From Poseidonocella pacifica (lineage in GTDB: Bacteria; Pseudomonadota; Alphaproteobacteria; Rhodobacterales; Rhodobacteraceae): DNA of 64,000 nucleotides. Shown here in pieces: positions 56,577-64,000 of the stretch; the first letter of the stretch is position 1; each line of letters opens with the position of its first letter. Made by a program: the position numbers and the translations under genes. Where the stretch lies: assembly GCF_900111875.1 (NCBI RefSeq), contig NZ_FOJU01000005.1, positions 186,001-250,000 of the forward strand. The letters are read 5' to 3'. The notes below the pieces were generated by a model. It was not told the origin of the DNA. It did not search any database and worked only from the letters and a program-made list of their open reading frames with translations.

Positions 56577-58328
56577 ATGAAACTGAACCTGGCGGCCGAT
56601 GGACTGGCTACCAGGCTGGTCGGATTGCTTACCCTTGCGTTGCTGCCGCTGGGGATTGTCTCACTGTATCAAACCAACGCCGTCATTAACGAAGCGGACA
56701 GGCTTTCGCGCGCGCTCGTTCTGGCAGAGACCGAGCGCGCGGCGTCTATCCAGCGCGAATTGATGGATCGCGCGATGGGCGCGGCACGTGGTCTTGCCGT
56801 ATCTGTCGAGGCGACAACCGGGGATAGTCGGGGCTGCGACGCCCTTCTCGAGCGTTTCGTCGGGCGGCAGGATGAGTTTATCTTCGCCGCCTATATCGGG
56901 GAGGGCGGTCGGTATCGCTGCGCATCTCATGCCGCTCACGCCGATCTCATACTCAAAAGTGAGTTTCGCGAGGCGCTGAATCGCCAAGTTTCGTTCTTCA
57001 CAGTAACCGAGCAAGTCGGAATCTCCGGCCAGCAGGTCTTCAGCGCGAACGCCCCGGTCTTCAGCGAGGACGGCTATGCGGGTGTGGTCTCCGTTTCCGT
57101 CCCCTTCAACGTGGCAGTGCGATTGCTCCATGAACTGGGAGTGAGCGACGGGTTTCAGGCGGTAACTGTCAACCGCTACGGATTGCTTCTCTCCAATACC
57201 GACATGTCCGTCGGAGACCCGCACCTACCTGCGTCCGTCGACGTGGCGGGCTTGCTCGCCCGGTCGGGCGAGGCGTTTATCGATCAGGGGCTCGACGGAA
57301 AGACCTACATTTTCGCTGTCGGTACGATGATCCCCGGGCAAGCTGCCGTGGTGGGGAGTTGGCCGCTCCAGAATGCTGAAACCGCGACGGGCGGCTTGCG
57401 CTCCCTCCTGCCGCTGGCGTTCCCGATGCTGATGTGGATTTCCGGTATCGTGGTCGCCTATTGGGGACTGCATCGTCTGGTCATTCGCCATATCCGCAGG
57501 CTTCGTGACGGATTGAGACGTTATGCGCTGGGAGAGCGGGACGAGGCCGAACTGGCCCTGCGCGATCCGCCAAGGGAATTCGCCGAGGCGCAACAGGCCT
57601 TCAACCGAACGGTGATGATCCTTTCAGAAGCTGAGCGACGACGAGAAGAAGACCTGCGCGAAAAGACTGTGCTCCTCCGCGAGGTGCATCACCGGGTCAA
57701 GAACAACCTGCAACTCATCGCTTCGATCATGAACATGCAATCGCGCCGCGTCCAATCCGACGAGGCGCGTCTTGTCCTCTCGCAATTGCAGCGCCGCGTT
57801 CGCGGTCTCGCCACCGTGTACCGCACGTTGAACTCTGACCCGGAGCGTACCACGCTGGAGGCGGAGACCTTGCTCGATGCAATGTGCCGGGAACTGTCCT
57901 CGATGCAAAGCGTCAACGGTAAACCGATCGTCGCGGAGGTTGAGGCGGATCCGGTGCGTTTCACACCCGACCAATCAGTTCTCGTGTCCATGGTGCTGGC
58001 CGAAGCTCTGAACAACGCTGTCGTTCATGCGGGCGTTCCGAGCGACGGGATTCCGAGGATAGACGTGAAACTGCGCCGCGATGAGCATGAGGCACAGCTC
58101 AGCGTTCGAAACACCCGCGGCGCGCGAACCCGCGATGAAGCTGCGCGTTCATCTGCGCCCTCGGGACTCGGCGCGAAACTCATGGAAGCCTTCGTTGCCC
58201 AACTCGAAGGCGAAGCCCATATTTCCGAAGGCGAAGAAGAATATGTTTTGACCATCACGTTTCCCCTGTCAGAGGATCACGAGGAGCCTCATACCAGTGA
58301 GACAGGCGGGGGACGGCGGCATGGATGA
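56577..58328 (+). CDS. HRXXN-type sensor histidine kinase of the general stress response
   Basis: A 583-residue membrane kinase. TM1 (about 13-35), a periplasmic sensing domain (about 36-274), TM2 (about 275-298), then a HAMP-like linker and a HisKA_2 domain with the phosphorylated H372 in EVHHRVKNNLQLIAS (HRXXN type). The ATPase domain has NNAVVHAG and SGLGAKLMEA. HRXXN kinases act on PhyR in related bacteria, and its place after ecfG fits. The PLD-like gene starts 8 bases before its stop. Confidence 0.9.
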   Translation: MKLNLAADGLATRLVGLLTLALLPLGIVSLYQTNAVINEADRLSRALVLAETERAASIQRELMDRAMGAARGLAVSVEATTGDSRGCDALLERFVGRQDEFIFAAYIGEGGRYRCASHAAHADLILKSEFREALNRQVSFFTVTEQVGISGQQVFSANAPVFSEDGYAGVVSVSVPFNVAVRLLHELGVSDGFQAVTVNRYGLLLSNTDMSVGDPHLPASVDVAGLLARSGEAFIDQGLDGKTYIFAVGTMIPGQAAVVGSWPLQNAETATGGLRSLLPLAFPMLMWISGIVVAYWGLHRLVIRHIRRLRDGLRRYALGERDEAELALRDPPREFAEAQQAFNRTVMILSEAERRREEDLREKTVLLREVHHRVKNNLQLIASIMNMQSRRVQSDEARLVLSQLQRRVRGLATVYRTLNSDPERTTLEAETLLDAMCRELSSMQSVNGKPIVAEVEADPVRFTPDQSVLVSMVLAEALNNAVVHAGVPSDGIPRIDVKLRRDEHEAQLSVRNTRGARTRDEAARSSAPSGLGAKLMEAFVAQLEGEAHISEGEEEYVLTITFPLSEDHEEPHTSETGGGRRHG

Positions 58329-59823
58329 TTTGCCTGACGAAGATACGCGACAGGATTTCGAAGTCATGGTCACCGCCGAACAGGCATGGCCGGTCTTCGA
58401 GCGAGAGGTGCTTGCCGCCAGAGAAGAGATTTCCTGTGGATTCCGGGTTTTCGACCTCGCCACGCCTCTTCTGAGTGACGCTGCGCGCGAAGTAGGGGAG
58501 ACGTGGTTTGACCTGCTCGCCCATGTGCTGAGCCGTGGTGTGCGGTTTCACCTTGTCCTGAGCGATTTCGATCCGGTCATGGCCACGGATCTGCACGAGG
58601 CAACGTGGCGCACCATGCGACAGGCCGCAGCGCTGGCGGAGGTTGTCGGTCCAGAGGCCGCCCGTCGCCTGCGGGTGATCCCATCGATGCATCCGACGCG
58701 GGCGGGCGCGCTTCCCCGCTTGACGATGATGCCCTTTGCGCTTCGCAAGATGCGTGAACAACTGCGCAAGATCCGGGGGATACGCCGGCGTCGGCAAGCT
58801 GTAGGTCTGGACCCCGACACCTGGCCTGAACTGTATTCGGTCAGTCACCATCAGAAGATTGCGGTTTTCGACCGAGAGTCCCTTTATATCGGTGGGTTGG
58901 ATCTCAACCCGCGCCGCTATGACACGCGCGAACACCACCGGCCTGCTGCCGAGACATGGTCCGACCTGCAAATTCTGATCCGCGGCCCTGAGGCCGAAGA
59001 AGCGGCGCGGCATCTGGAAACTTTTCTGGCCGTGATCCATGTTGAGCAGGAGGCGGAGACTGGGGTGCTCGTGAGGCGAACCTTGTCGGCCCCGCGCGCT
59101 ATGGGGTTCTGGGCGCTTTCCCCGCGGTCGGTGCTGACAGAGATACAGGATGATCACCTTGCCGCCTTCGAGCGAGCGCAGCACCTTATCTATATCGAGA
59201 CGCAGTTTCTCCGGTCTTCCGTGATCGCCGGCGGGTTGGCCCAGGCTGCGAAAGACAATCCGGATCTGCGGCTGATCTGTATCCTGCCGGGCCTGCCCGA
59301 AGATGTTGCCTATGACGGGAATGACGGGCTTGATGCGCGCTTCGGCATGGCGCTTCAGGCACAGGCGATCAAGCGCGTGTCCGAGGCGTTTGAAGATCGT
59401 GCGGTCTTTGCCAGCCCTGTTCAACCACGCTTCGCTGCCCGTGAAAGCGATGCCGTGCTCTCTGGATCGCCAATGATCCATGTGCACAACAAGCTGCTCA
59501 TCACCGACCGGGACTTTGCCATGGTTGGATCGGCAAATCTCAACGGGCGTTCGATGCGATGGGATACGGAGACGGCTGTTCGCCTCGAGGATCCCGACCG
59601 CGTTCGCCGCGTTTGGGAGGCTGTTTGCGCGCATTGGTGGCGAGGTGAGCTTCCTGCCGATGCCGCGACGCCCGAGGCTGCACAGCCATGGTGGCGCGAC
59701 GAGATCATCCGGAACGGTGTCCGTCGGCCTGAGTCGCGGAAGGGGTTTCTCGTGCCGCATGATCCCGAGCGCCGAGAGGATTTGCAGCAGTCGCTGCCCG
59801 GTGCAACTGAAGACATTGTCTGA
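58321..59823 (+). CDS. Phospholipase D-like protein with two HKD motifs
   Basis: A 500-residue soluble PLD-superfamily protein. HKD1 is H177-Q-K179 with D184 in HHQKIAVFD. HKD2 is H389-N-K391 with D396 in HVHNKLLITD. The long insert between them (about 190-380) and the FFF-free soluble shape resemble cytosolic PLD-like enzymes rather than cardiolipin synthase, which has N-terminal membrane helices. It may cleave a phospholipid headgroup. I start it at ATG 58321, 8 bases inside the kinase gene. It could be part of the stress response (inference). Confidence 0.85.
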   Translation: MDDLPDEDTRQDFEVMVTAEQAWPVFEREVLAAREEISCGFRVFDLATPLLSDAAREVGETWFDLLAHVLSRGVRFHLVLSDFDPVMATDLHEATWRTMRQAAALAEVVGPEAARRLRVIPSMHPTRAGALPRLTMMPFALRKMREQLRKIRGIRRRRQAVGLDPDTWPELYSVSHHQKIAVFDRESLYIGGLDLNPRRYDTREHHRPAAETWSDLQILIRGPEAEEAARHLETFLAVIHVEQEAETGVLVRRTLSAPRAMGFWALSPRSVLTEIQDDHLAAFERAQHLIYIETQFLRSSVIAGGLAQAAKDNPDLRLICILPGLPEDVAYDGNDGLDARFGMALQAQAIKRVSEAFEDRAVFASPVQPRFAARESDAVLSGSPMIHVHNKLLITDRDFAMVGSANLNGRSMRWDTETAVRLEDPDRVRRVWEAVCAHWWRGELPADAATPEAAQPWWRDEIIRNGVRRPESRKGFLVPHDPERREDLQQSLPGATEDIV

Positions 59824-60481
59824 GGCCGAATCCGTCTGGCGCCGCTACGCGGTCTATTATGTTCCACCTCCGGGGCCCTTCTACGATGTGCTGAGCGATT
59901 GGCTGGGCTGGGGGCTTCGCGAGGGCGAGGCGCGCTGCCACGACGTGCGCGACATTACCGCGAAGCCAGCCCGCTATGGAATTCACGCGACACTAAAAGC
60001 CCCGTTTGAGCTTTCTTCCTCAGCAACTGAGCTTCGCGCGGATCTGGCGCGTCTCACTGCCGAGTTGTCACCCGTTGTCTTGCCCCCGCTCAAGGTTGAG
60101 CGTCTTGGCCGCTTTCTCGCCCTCGTCCCGGATGGCCCCGCGCCTGCGCTCTCCAGGTTGGCGGGGAATCTCGTCCGCGGCCTGTCGCCGCACAGGGTGC
60201 CGCTTTCACCGCACGAGGTGGCCCACCGCGCGAGGGGCCTTTCCGATGCCGGTCGGCACAATCTTGAGCGTTGGGGCAGCGCCCATGTGATGGAGGCGTT
60301 TCGCTTTCATATCACCCTCACGGATCGCTTGCCCAAAGCGGCGCTGCCCGCCGTCGAGGCGGAGCTACTGGGGGCGTTGTCCGGGATCGCGATGCCGACA
60401 GCAATCGAGGCCGTGTCACTCTGCGCTGAGGATACCCACGGGAGATTTCATCTGCTCAAAGACTATCCCCTTGGCGCTTGA
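59801..60481 (+). CDS. DUF1045-family phosphoesterase-like protein
   Basis: A protein of about 226 residues (GTG 59801; TTG 59816 is the other choice, both with weak ribosome sites). Hallmarks are RRYAVYYVPPPG near the start, YGIHATLKAPFEL (HxT) and FRFHITLTDRLP (HxT), the two-histidine pattern of 2H phosphoesterases seen in DUF1045 proteins. This family is often tied to phosphonate metabolism, but no phn gene is visible here. It overlaps the PLD-like gene's end by about 23 bases. Confidence 0.75.
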   Translation: MQLKTLSEAESVWRRYAVYYVPPPGPFYDVLSDWLGWGLREGEARCHDVRDITAKPARYGIHATLKAPFELSSSATELRADLARLTAELSPVVLPPLKVERLGRFLALVPDGPAPALSRLAGNLVRGLSPHRVPLSPHEVAHRARGLSDAGRHNLERWGSAHVMEAFRFHITLTDRLPKAALPAVEAELLGALSGIAMPTAIEAVSLCAEDTHGRFHLLKDYPLGA

Positions 60482-60485
60482 GCCC

Positions 60486-60689
60486 TCAGGCATCGAGCGC
60501 TGTCTTGTCCCGCATCGCGCACCGCCATTCCCGCACACGCCAGCTTGCATGGCTGCCGACCCACTTGGCGAGTTCAGGTTGCGCGCCCATTGCACATTGC
60601 ATCGGCGTGATGTCAGTAAAAAGCATGCTTCGATTTTCGCAATGATCGGGGACCGTCACGAGGCAGGCAACAAAAGCAAGTTCAATCAT
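60486..60689 (-). CDS. Small protein of 67 residues, unknown function
   Basis: ATG 60689 follows AGAGG. The product starts MIELAFVACLVT, has four cysteines (in ACLV, DHCEN, QCAM and RCAM), LLFTDITPMQCAMGAQPELAKWV, and ends in DA. The N-terminus is hydrophobic, perhaps a short signal or anchor. It lies convergent with the DUF1045 gene, only 4 bases from its stop. I recall similar short proteins in this bacterial family, but cannot verify it here. Function is unknown. Confidence 0.62.
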   Translation of the reverse strand: MIELAFVACLVTVPDHCENRSMLFTDITPMQCAMGAQPELAKWVGSHASWRVREWRCAMRDKTALDA

Positions 60690-60836
60690 GAAAACCTCTT
60701 TGCGCGGCAGGTTTGGCTGCTCCACCAGGGGTAAGTGCGCGCTGTCAATTCCCCCAATGGTCGTAGTCCCTTCAATACAGCGGGAAGGATAAGAGATCCC
60801 TTATCGCTGGGCGAAACGAAGGGACGGAGTGCCCAA

Positions 60837-60878
60837 ATGAACAAAAACCGAGCGGAATTGACGGAGTTTGCCGGTTGA
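60837..60878 (+). CDS. Possible 13-codon leader ORF before the histidine kinase
   Basis: ATG 60837 has GGACGGAG at a good distance. The ORF codes for 13 residues and its TGA overlaps the kinase TTG start (TTGA, 60875-60878). This would let the kinase be translated by termination and reinitiation. No known motif is visible, and chance cannot be excluded. Confidence 0.35.
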   Translation: MNKNRAELTEFAG

Positions 60879-62449
60879 TCGGTCGCTTTGGCCTCGGCAG
60901 GGCGACAAGTTTGAGGGCGCAACTCGGCGTGGGTGCGGCGTTGTTGGCAGTGGCAGCTCTGCTGTCGGCGCTGCTGACGATCGAGGGCATGCGCTACATG
61001 GGCGAGCGAATTGACAGCTCGATCGCGGCCGAACGCCGGATCGATCGCTATGCCGCCCTTTCCACGCAGGTTTCGCAGTTTCTGGTGGTTGCGACCGAGG
61101 CGGTGCAAACCGGGTTGAGTCCCGAAAGACGAACCGAGCGTCTGCGAGGTTTGACGGAAAACATCGCCGCCACCTTCGGCCATCTTCGGACGGATCTCGT
61201 GGAGGCGGTGGCCGAAGCGCAGAGGTTCGGGCTTGATGCGCAATCCCGCCAAGCTACCCAGAGCCTTGCCATCGCCCGGATGGAAGCGCAGTTCAGCCGA
61301 ATGAGGGAAGAGTTGCTTTCGGGCGATACGAGCCGCGATCGACTTCGCGGCTCCCTCGATACGTTTTCGCTTAACTTCGATCCTCTCATCAATACCGCTG
61401 TCCGCGAGGAAATTCGCATGCGTGGGCAGGTTTTGGCGGAAATCGCCGGTTTACGCTGGCGGCTGACATGGATTGCGGTGGCGACGGGGCTTGGGGCCGT
61501 GCTCGTGGCGGCCTGGGTGCAATACGGGCTTGTCCGGCCACAGTTTCAGCGTCTCGACATGCTCGAAGAGGCCGCCCAAAGGCTGGGACGTGAGGATTTT
61601 GCCGTGGCCTTGCCCGAAGACCGTTCCGATGAGATCGGGCGCGTTATCACGGAAACCAACCGCGCGGCGCGCGTGCTTGGCGCGCGGGCGCGTGAGGTTG
61701 AGGAAGAATGGGCACGGTTGAACGACACTGTGGCGCAGCGGACAGAAGAGCTTCGGGCTGCAAATGTAGAACTGTCCCGCATCGACGAAGATCGTCGCAG
61801 GTTCTTCGCGGATATCAGCCATGAGTTGCGTACGCCGCTGACTGTCATCCTCATGGAAGCGCAACTTGCACAGAAGACGACCGATCCCGCCGAAGGGCTG
61901 AAGATCATTGAGGGGCGGGCGCTTAGACTGAACCGGCGGATTGATGACTTGTTGCGCATTGCGCGGTCCGAAAGCGGGCGGCTTACCTTGTCGTCCGCGC
62001 CGGTGGAACTCGCGGAATGTCTGACCGATGCGGTCGTTGATTCCGAAGCGCTGGTGCAAAGCGCGGGCATGTCCCTGACGCTCGATTGCCCGGCAGGGTT
62101 CGTCGCGCGCGGCGATGCCAATTGGCTCCGGCAACTGACCACGGGCTTGATACAGAATGCGGTGCGCCACGCCCGCGAAGGCGGTGCGGTGGATATTTCC
62201 GCGACCGAAGGAGGGCCCGGCTTTGAGATCCACGTCGCCGACAATGGGCCGGGCATTCCCCCCGATTTGCAATCGGTGGTGTTTGAGCGGTTTCGGAAAG
62301 GCAGCGCCTCCGAGGGGTTCGGGATTGGCCTCGCGCTCGCAAAGTGGGTCATGGAGGAGCAGGGCGGCACCATTTCACTGCAAAGCCCGCGTTCGGAAAC
62401 CGGGCGAGGCCTGCGGGTGACGCTGGGCATTCCCAAAGCTGAGGGATAG
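60875..62449 (+). CDS. Sensor histidine kinase of a two-component system
   Basis: A 524-residue transmembrane kinase. TM1 (about 16-37), periplasmic helical sensor (about 40-194), TM2 (about 197-216), HAMP (about 217-270), HisKA with H316 in ADISHELRTPLT and a HATPase domain with LIQNAVRHA and GFGIGLALAKWV. It starts at TTG 60875 in the stop of the leader ORF. The response-regulator gene follows after 9 bases, so they are a pair. Signal is unknown; the adjacent pqq genes hint at alcohol or PQQ-related control. Confidence 0.88.
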   Translation: MIGRFGLGRATSLRAQLGVGAALLAVAALLSALLTIEGMRYMGERIDSSIAAERRIDRYAALSTQVSQFLVVATEAVQTGLSPERRTERLRGLTENIAATFGHLRTDLVEAVAEAQRFGLDAQSRQATQSLAIARMEAQFSRMREELLSGDTSRDRLRGSLDTFSLNFDPLINTAVREEIRMRGQVLAEIAGLRWRLTWIAVATGLGAVLVAAWVQYGLVRPQFQRLDMLEEAAQRLGREDFAVALPEDRSDEIGRVITETNRAARVLGARAREVEEEWARLNDTVAQRTEELRAANVELSRIDEDRRRFFADISHELRTPLTVILMEAQLAQKTTDPAEGLKIIEGRALRLNRRIDDLLRIARSESGRLTLSSAPVELAECLTDAVVDSEALVQSAGMSLTLDCPAGFVARGDANWLRQLTTGLIQNAVRHAREGGAVDISATEGGPGFEIHVADNGPGIPPDLQSVVFERFRKGSASEGFGIGLALAKWVMEEQGGTISLQSPRSETGRGLRVTLGIPKAEG

Positions 62450-62458
62450 GTTCGCGGC

Positions 62459-63139
62459 ATGGCGGAAAAACGCATTCTCATCGTTGACGATGATCCGGAG
62501 ATCACTTCCGCACTCGCACGGGGGCTCACGCTGCATGGCTATGAACCGGAAACCTCCAACCGTGTCGACACCGCCCTTGAGACCCTGCGCACAGGCGGGC
62601 TTGCCGCGGCGATTGTGGACGTAATGATTGGGAATGATAGCGGGCTGGACCTTGTGAGACAGATCCGCGACGAGGGCGGGACGACGCCGATCCTCATGCT
62701 CAGTGCGCTGACCGAGGTCGAGGACCGCGCGAGGGGCCTTGAGGCGGGCGCGGACGACTACGTGGTGAAGCCGTTCTCCTTTGATGAGTTGATTGCGCGG
62801 GTCAAGGTGCAGGAACAACGCGCGCGTGTGAGCAGGCCGCGCGCGCGTCTCGATCCCGCACATTGGAGCCTGACCTCAGGCACGCGGAGCGTTGCCTTGA
62901 CGCAGCGGGAATTCTCCTTGTTGCGGACCTTGGCCGAGCATCCGGGTGAGGCATTATCGCGCTACACCCTGTTCGAGCGGCTCTGGGCCGGGGAAGGGGC
63001 GAGCTCTGAAAATGTGGTGGATGTCTATGTGGGCTATCTACGGCGCAAGCTCGACCCGGCGACGGATTTTGGGTTTGAGATAAAGACGATCCGCAATCGA
63101 GGTTTCCAACTGGACGGCACGCCACCAGATATCTGCTAA
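62459..63139 (+). CDS. OmpR/PhoB-type response regulator
   Basis: A 226-residue regulator. The receiver has D54 (AIVDVMIG) as phosphoacceptor and the acidic D10-D12 site in LIVDDDPE. The C-terminal winged helix (about 130-222) contains LTQREFSLLRTLAEHPGEALSR and VVDVYVGYLRRKL, the OmpR-type DNA-binding signature. Its kinase is the gene upstream. It sits 116 bases before pqqA on the same strand, so it may activate the pqq operon. Confidence 0.9.
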   Translation: MAEKRILIVDDDPEITSALARGLTLHGYEPETSNRVDTALETLRTGGLAAAIVDVMIGNDSGLDLVRQIRDEGGTTPILMLSALTEVEDRARGLEAGADDYVVKPFSFDELIARVKVQEQRARVSRPRARLDPAHWSLTSGTRSVALTQREFSLLRTLAEHPGEALSRYTLFERLWAGEGASSENVVDVYVGYLRRKLDPATDFGFEIKTIRNRGFQLDGTPPDIC

Positions 63140-63255
63140 GCCTCGGACAAAAAACAAACTTTATTTTTTCTTAGAACATGGGTTTTGACTATGAACCTGC
63201 CGTCAGGGAAGCTTTGTTCACTCACCAAGTGTGATTCAAAAAGGGAGTAGATGAT

Positions 63256-63351
63256 ATGGCCTGGAGCAAACCCCAGATCCGCGAAATCGAATGCGGCATG
63301 GAAATCAACATGTACGGACCTGACGGCGGCGACGACGGCGTCCTGTTCTGA
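63256..63351 (+). CDS. pqqA: PQQ precursor peptide PqqA
   Basis: A 31-residue peptide, too short for most gene finders. MAWSKPQIREIECGMEINMY carries the conserved E16-x3-Y20, whose carbons are joined by PqqE/PqqD on the way to pyrroloquinoline quinone. The tail GPDGGDDGVLF is longer and more acidic than in the best known peptides. GGGAG precedes ATG 63256. pqqB follows 22 bases after the stop. Confidence 0.92.
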   Translation: MAWSKPQIREIECGMEINMYGPDGGDDGVLF

Positions 63352-63373
63352 TATGAAGCGCGCGGAGATCTGA

Positions 63374-64000
63374 GTGAACATCCGTGCGCGAATACTTGGG
63401 GCAGCTGCTGGTGGTGGTCTGCCCCAATGGAACTGCGGGTGCGAGAACTGCAATCTCGCGCGGGCGGGCAAGATCCCGGCTCAATCCCAAAGCTCCGTCG
63501 CCTTCTCCGCGAATGGCACCGACTGGGCGATCCTCAATGCCTCGCCCGATATTCGGCAGCAGATGGCCGATTGCCCCGCATTGCATCCAACCGGATTGCG
63601 CGAACTTCCCCTACGCTCGGTGCTGCTCACCAACGGCGATATCGATCACGTGGCTGGGCTTCTGACCTTACGCGAGATGCAGCCCTTCACGGTCTTTGCG
63701 ACCGAGGGTATCCATGAGGTGCTGGCGGAAAACCCGGTGTTTTCCGCGCTGAATGCCTCCGTGGTCACGCGCGAGACGGTACGCCTCGAACAATCGGTGG
63801 AGATTGCCCCCGGACTGTCGGCAGCGCTTTTTCCCGTACCGGGCAAGGTGCCACTTTATAAAGAGGGCGAGGTCGTCGAAACTGACCTTCTTGGGGACCA
63901 GACTGTCGGGGTGCATCTGAGCGCGGGGGGGAGCGACGCCTACTACATTCCCGGCTGCGCAACGCTGAACGACGATCTGCGGGAACGGCTTAAAGGTGCG
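63374..64000 (+). CDS. pqqB: PqqB, PQQ biosynthesis protein (partial)
   Basis: The first 209 codons of a PqqB protein, running off the window. GTG 63374 has GGAG upstream. RILGAAAGGGLPQWNCGCENC (about 5-25) is the PqqB N-terminal signature with its paired cysteines, and LLTNGDIDHVAGLL (about 92-105) is the metallo-beta-lactamase-fold metal motif. PqqB is a hydroxylase step in PQQ synthesis. The rest of the operon (pqqC, D, E) is presumably beyond the edge. Confidence 0.9.
   Translation, partial: MNIRARILGAAAGGGLPQWNCGCENCNLARAGKIPAQSQSSVAFSANGTDWAILNASPDIRQQMADCPALHPTGLRELPLRSVLLTNGDIDHVAGLLTLREMQPFTVFATEGIHEVLAENPVFSALNASVVTRETVRLEQSVEIAPGLSAALFPVPGKVPLYKEGEVVETDLLGDQTVGVHLSAGGSDAYYIPGCATLNDDLRERLKGA

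Overview
The window looks like chromosomal DNA of a marine-type alphaproteobacterium in the Rhodobacteraceae (Roseobacter-like). This rests on the GC-rich coding bias, the dense collinear operons with 4-nt stop/start overlaps, a PhyR-NepR-EcfG stress-response locus, the rimP-nusA-ylxR-infB order, lptC-lptA-lptB-hpf-ptsN without an rpoN gene, and PQQ genes at the right edge. I assigned it from gene content and order only. I see no rRNA, tRNA, CRISPR array, insertion sequence, phage or plasmid gene. The only gene-free stretch over 300 bases would be 23506-23908, and it holds a terminator and a probable 46-codon gene.

Layout. 1-103 is the start of a UgpB-like binding protein on the minus strand. 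355-5719 holds an ABC exporter, an rRNA/tRNA m5U methyltransferase, two L,D-transpeptidases around a CAP lipoprotein, and a tiny secreted protein with its own leader hairpin and terminator. 5979-7906 (minus) is hemH plus a methyltransferase. 7935-18020 (plus) runs comF, grxC, a Nit-type amidohydrolase, a second ABC exporter, pxpB, pxpC, three glycosyltransferase-like genes and a UDP-glucuronate 4-epimerase-like gene, with nearly every junction from the ABC exporter onward overlapping or very tight. 18166-23505 is rimP-nusA-ylxR-infB behind a promoter and an intrinsic terminator in the leader. 23641-26415 (minus) holds a small ORF, a NUDIX hydrolase, argJ and a parvulin. secA follows at 26608 on plus. 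radC, dnaJ and dnaK are on minus (29522-33562), and alkB is divergent from dnaK.

34373-45363 is a surface-glycan region: an SH3 protein, a KpsM-like export permease, cysQ, a GT2 transferase, then galU-galE-GT4-GT2/92-GT14-sulfotransferase in one direction. GalU and GalE make UDP-glucose and UDP-galactose, the transferases would use such donors, the sulfotransferase would add sulfate from PAPS, and CysQ would remove the PAP by-product. I think this is the most interesting system here: a sulfated glycan pathway with an unusual two-domain sulfotransferase.

45366-49219 (minus) is ptsN-hpf-lptB-lptA-lptC and an RNase D-like exonuclease. 49291-53378 (minus) is a TauABC/SsuABC-type importer with a GntR/FadR regulator, divergent from a fumarylpyruvate-hydrolase-like gene. 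Four ATTGGT repeats in the divergent promoter are the likely operator. 54929-58328 is the general stress response: phyR on minus, nepR-ecfG-histidine kinase on plus, with overlapping divergent EcfG-type promoters. A phospholipase D-like and a DUF1045-like gene follow. 60837-63139 holds a two-component system directly before pqqA and pqqB, which is cut by the window edge.
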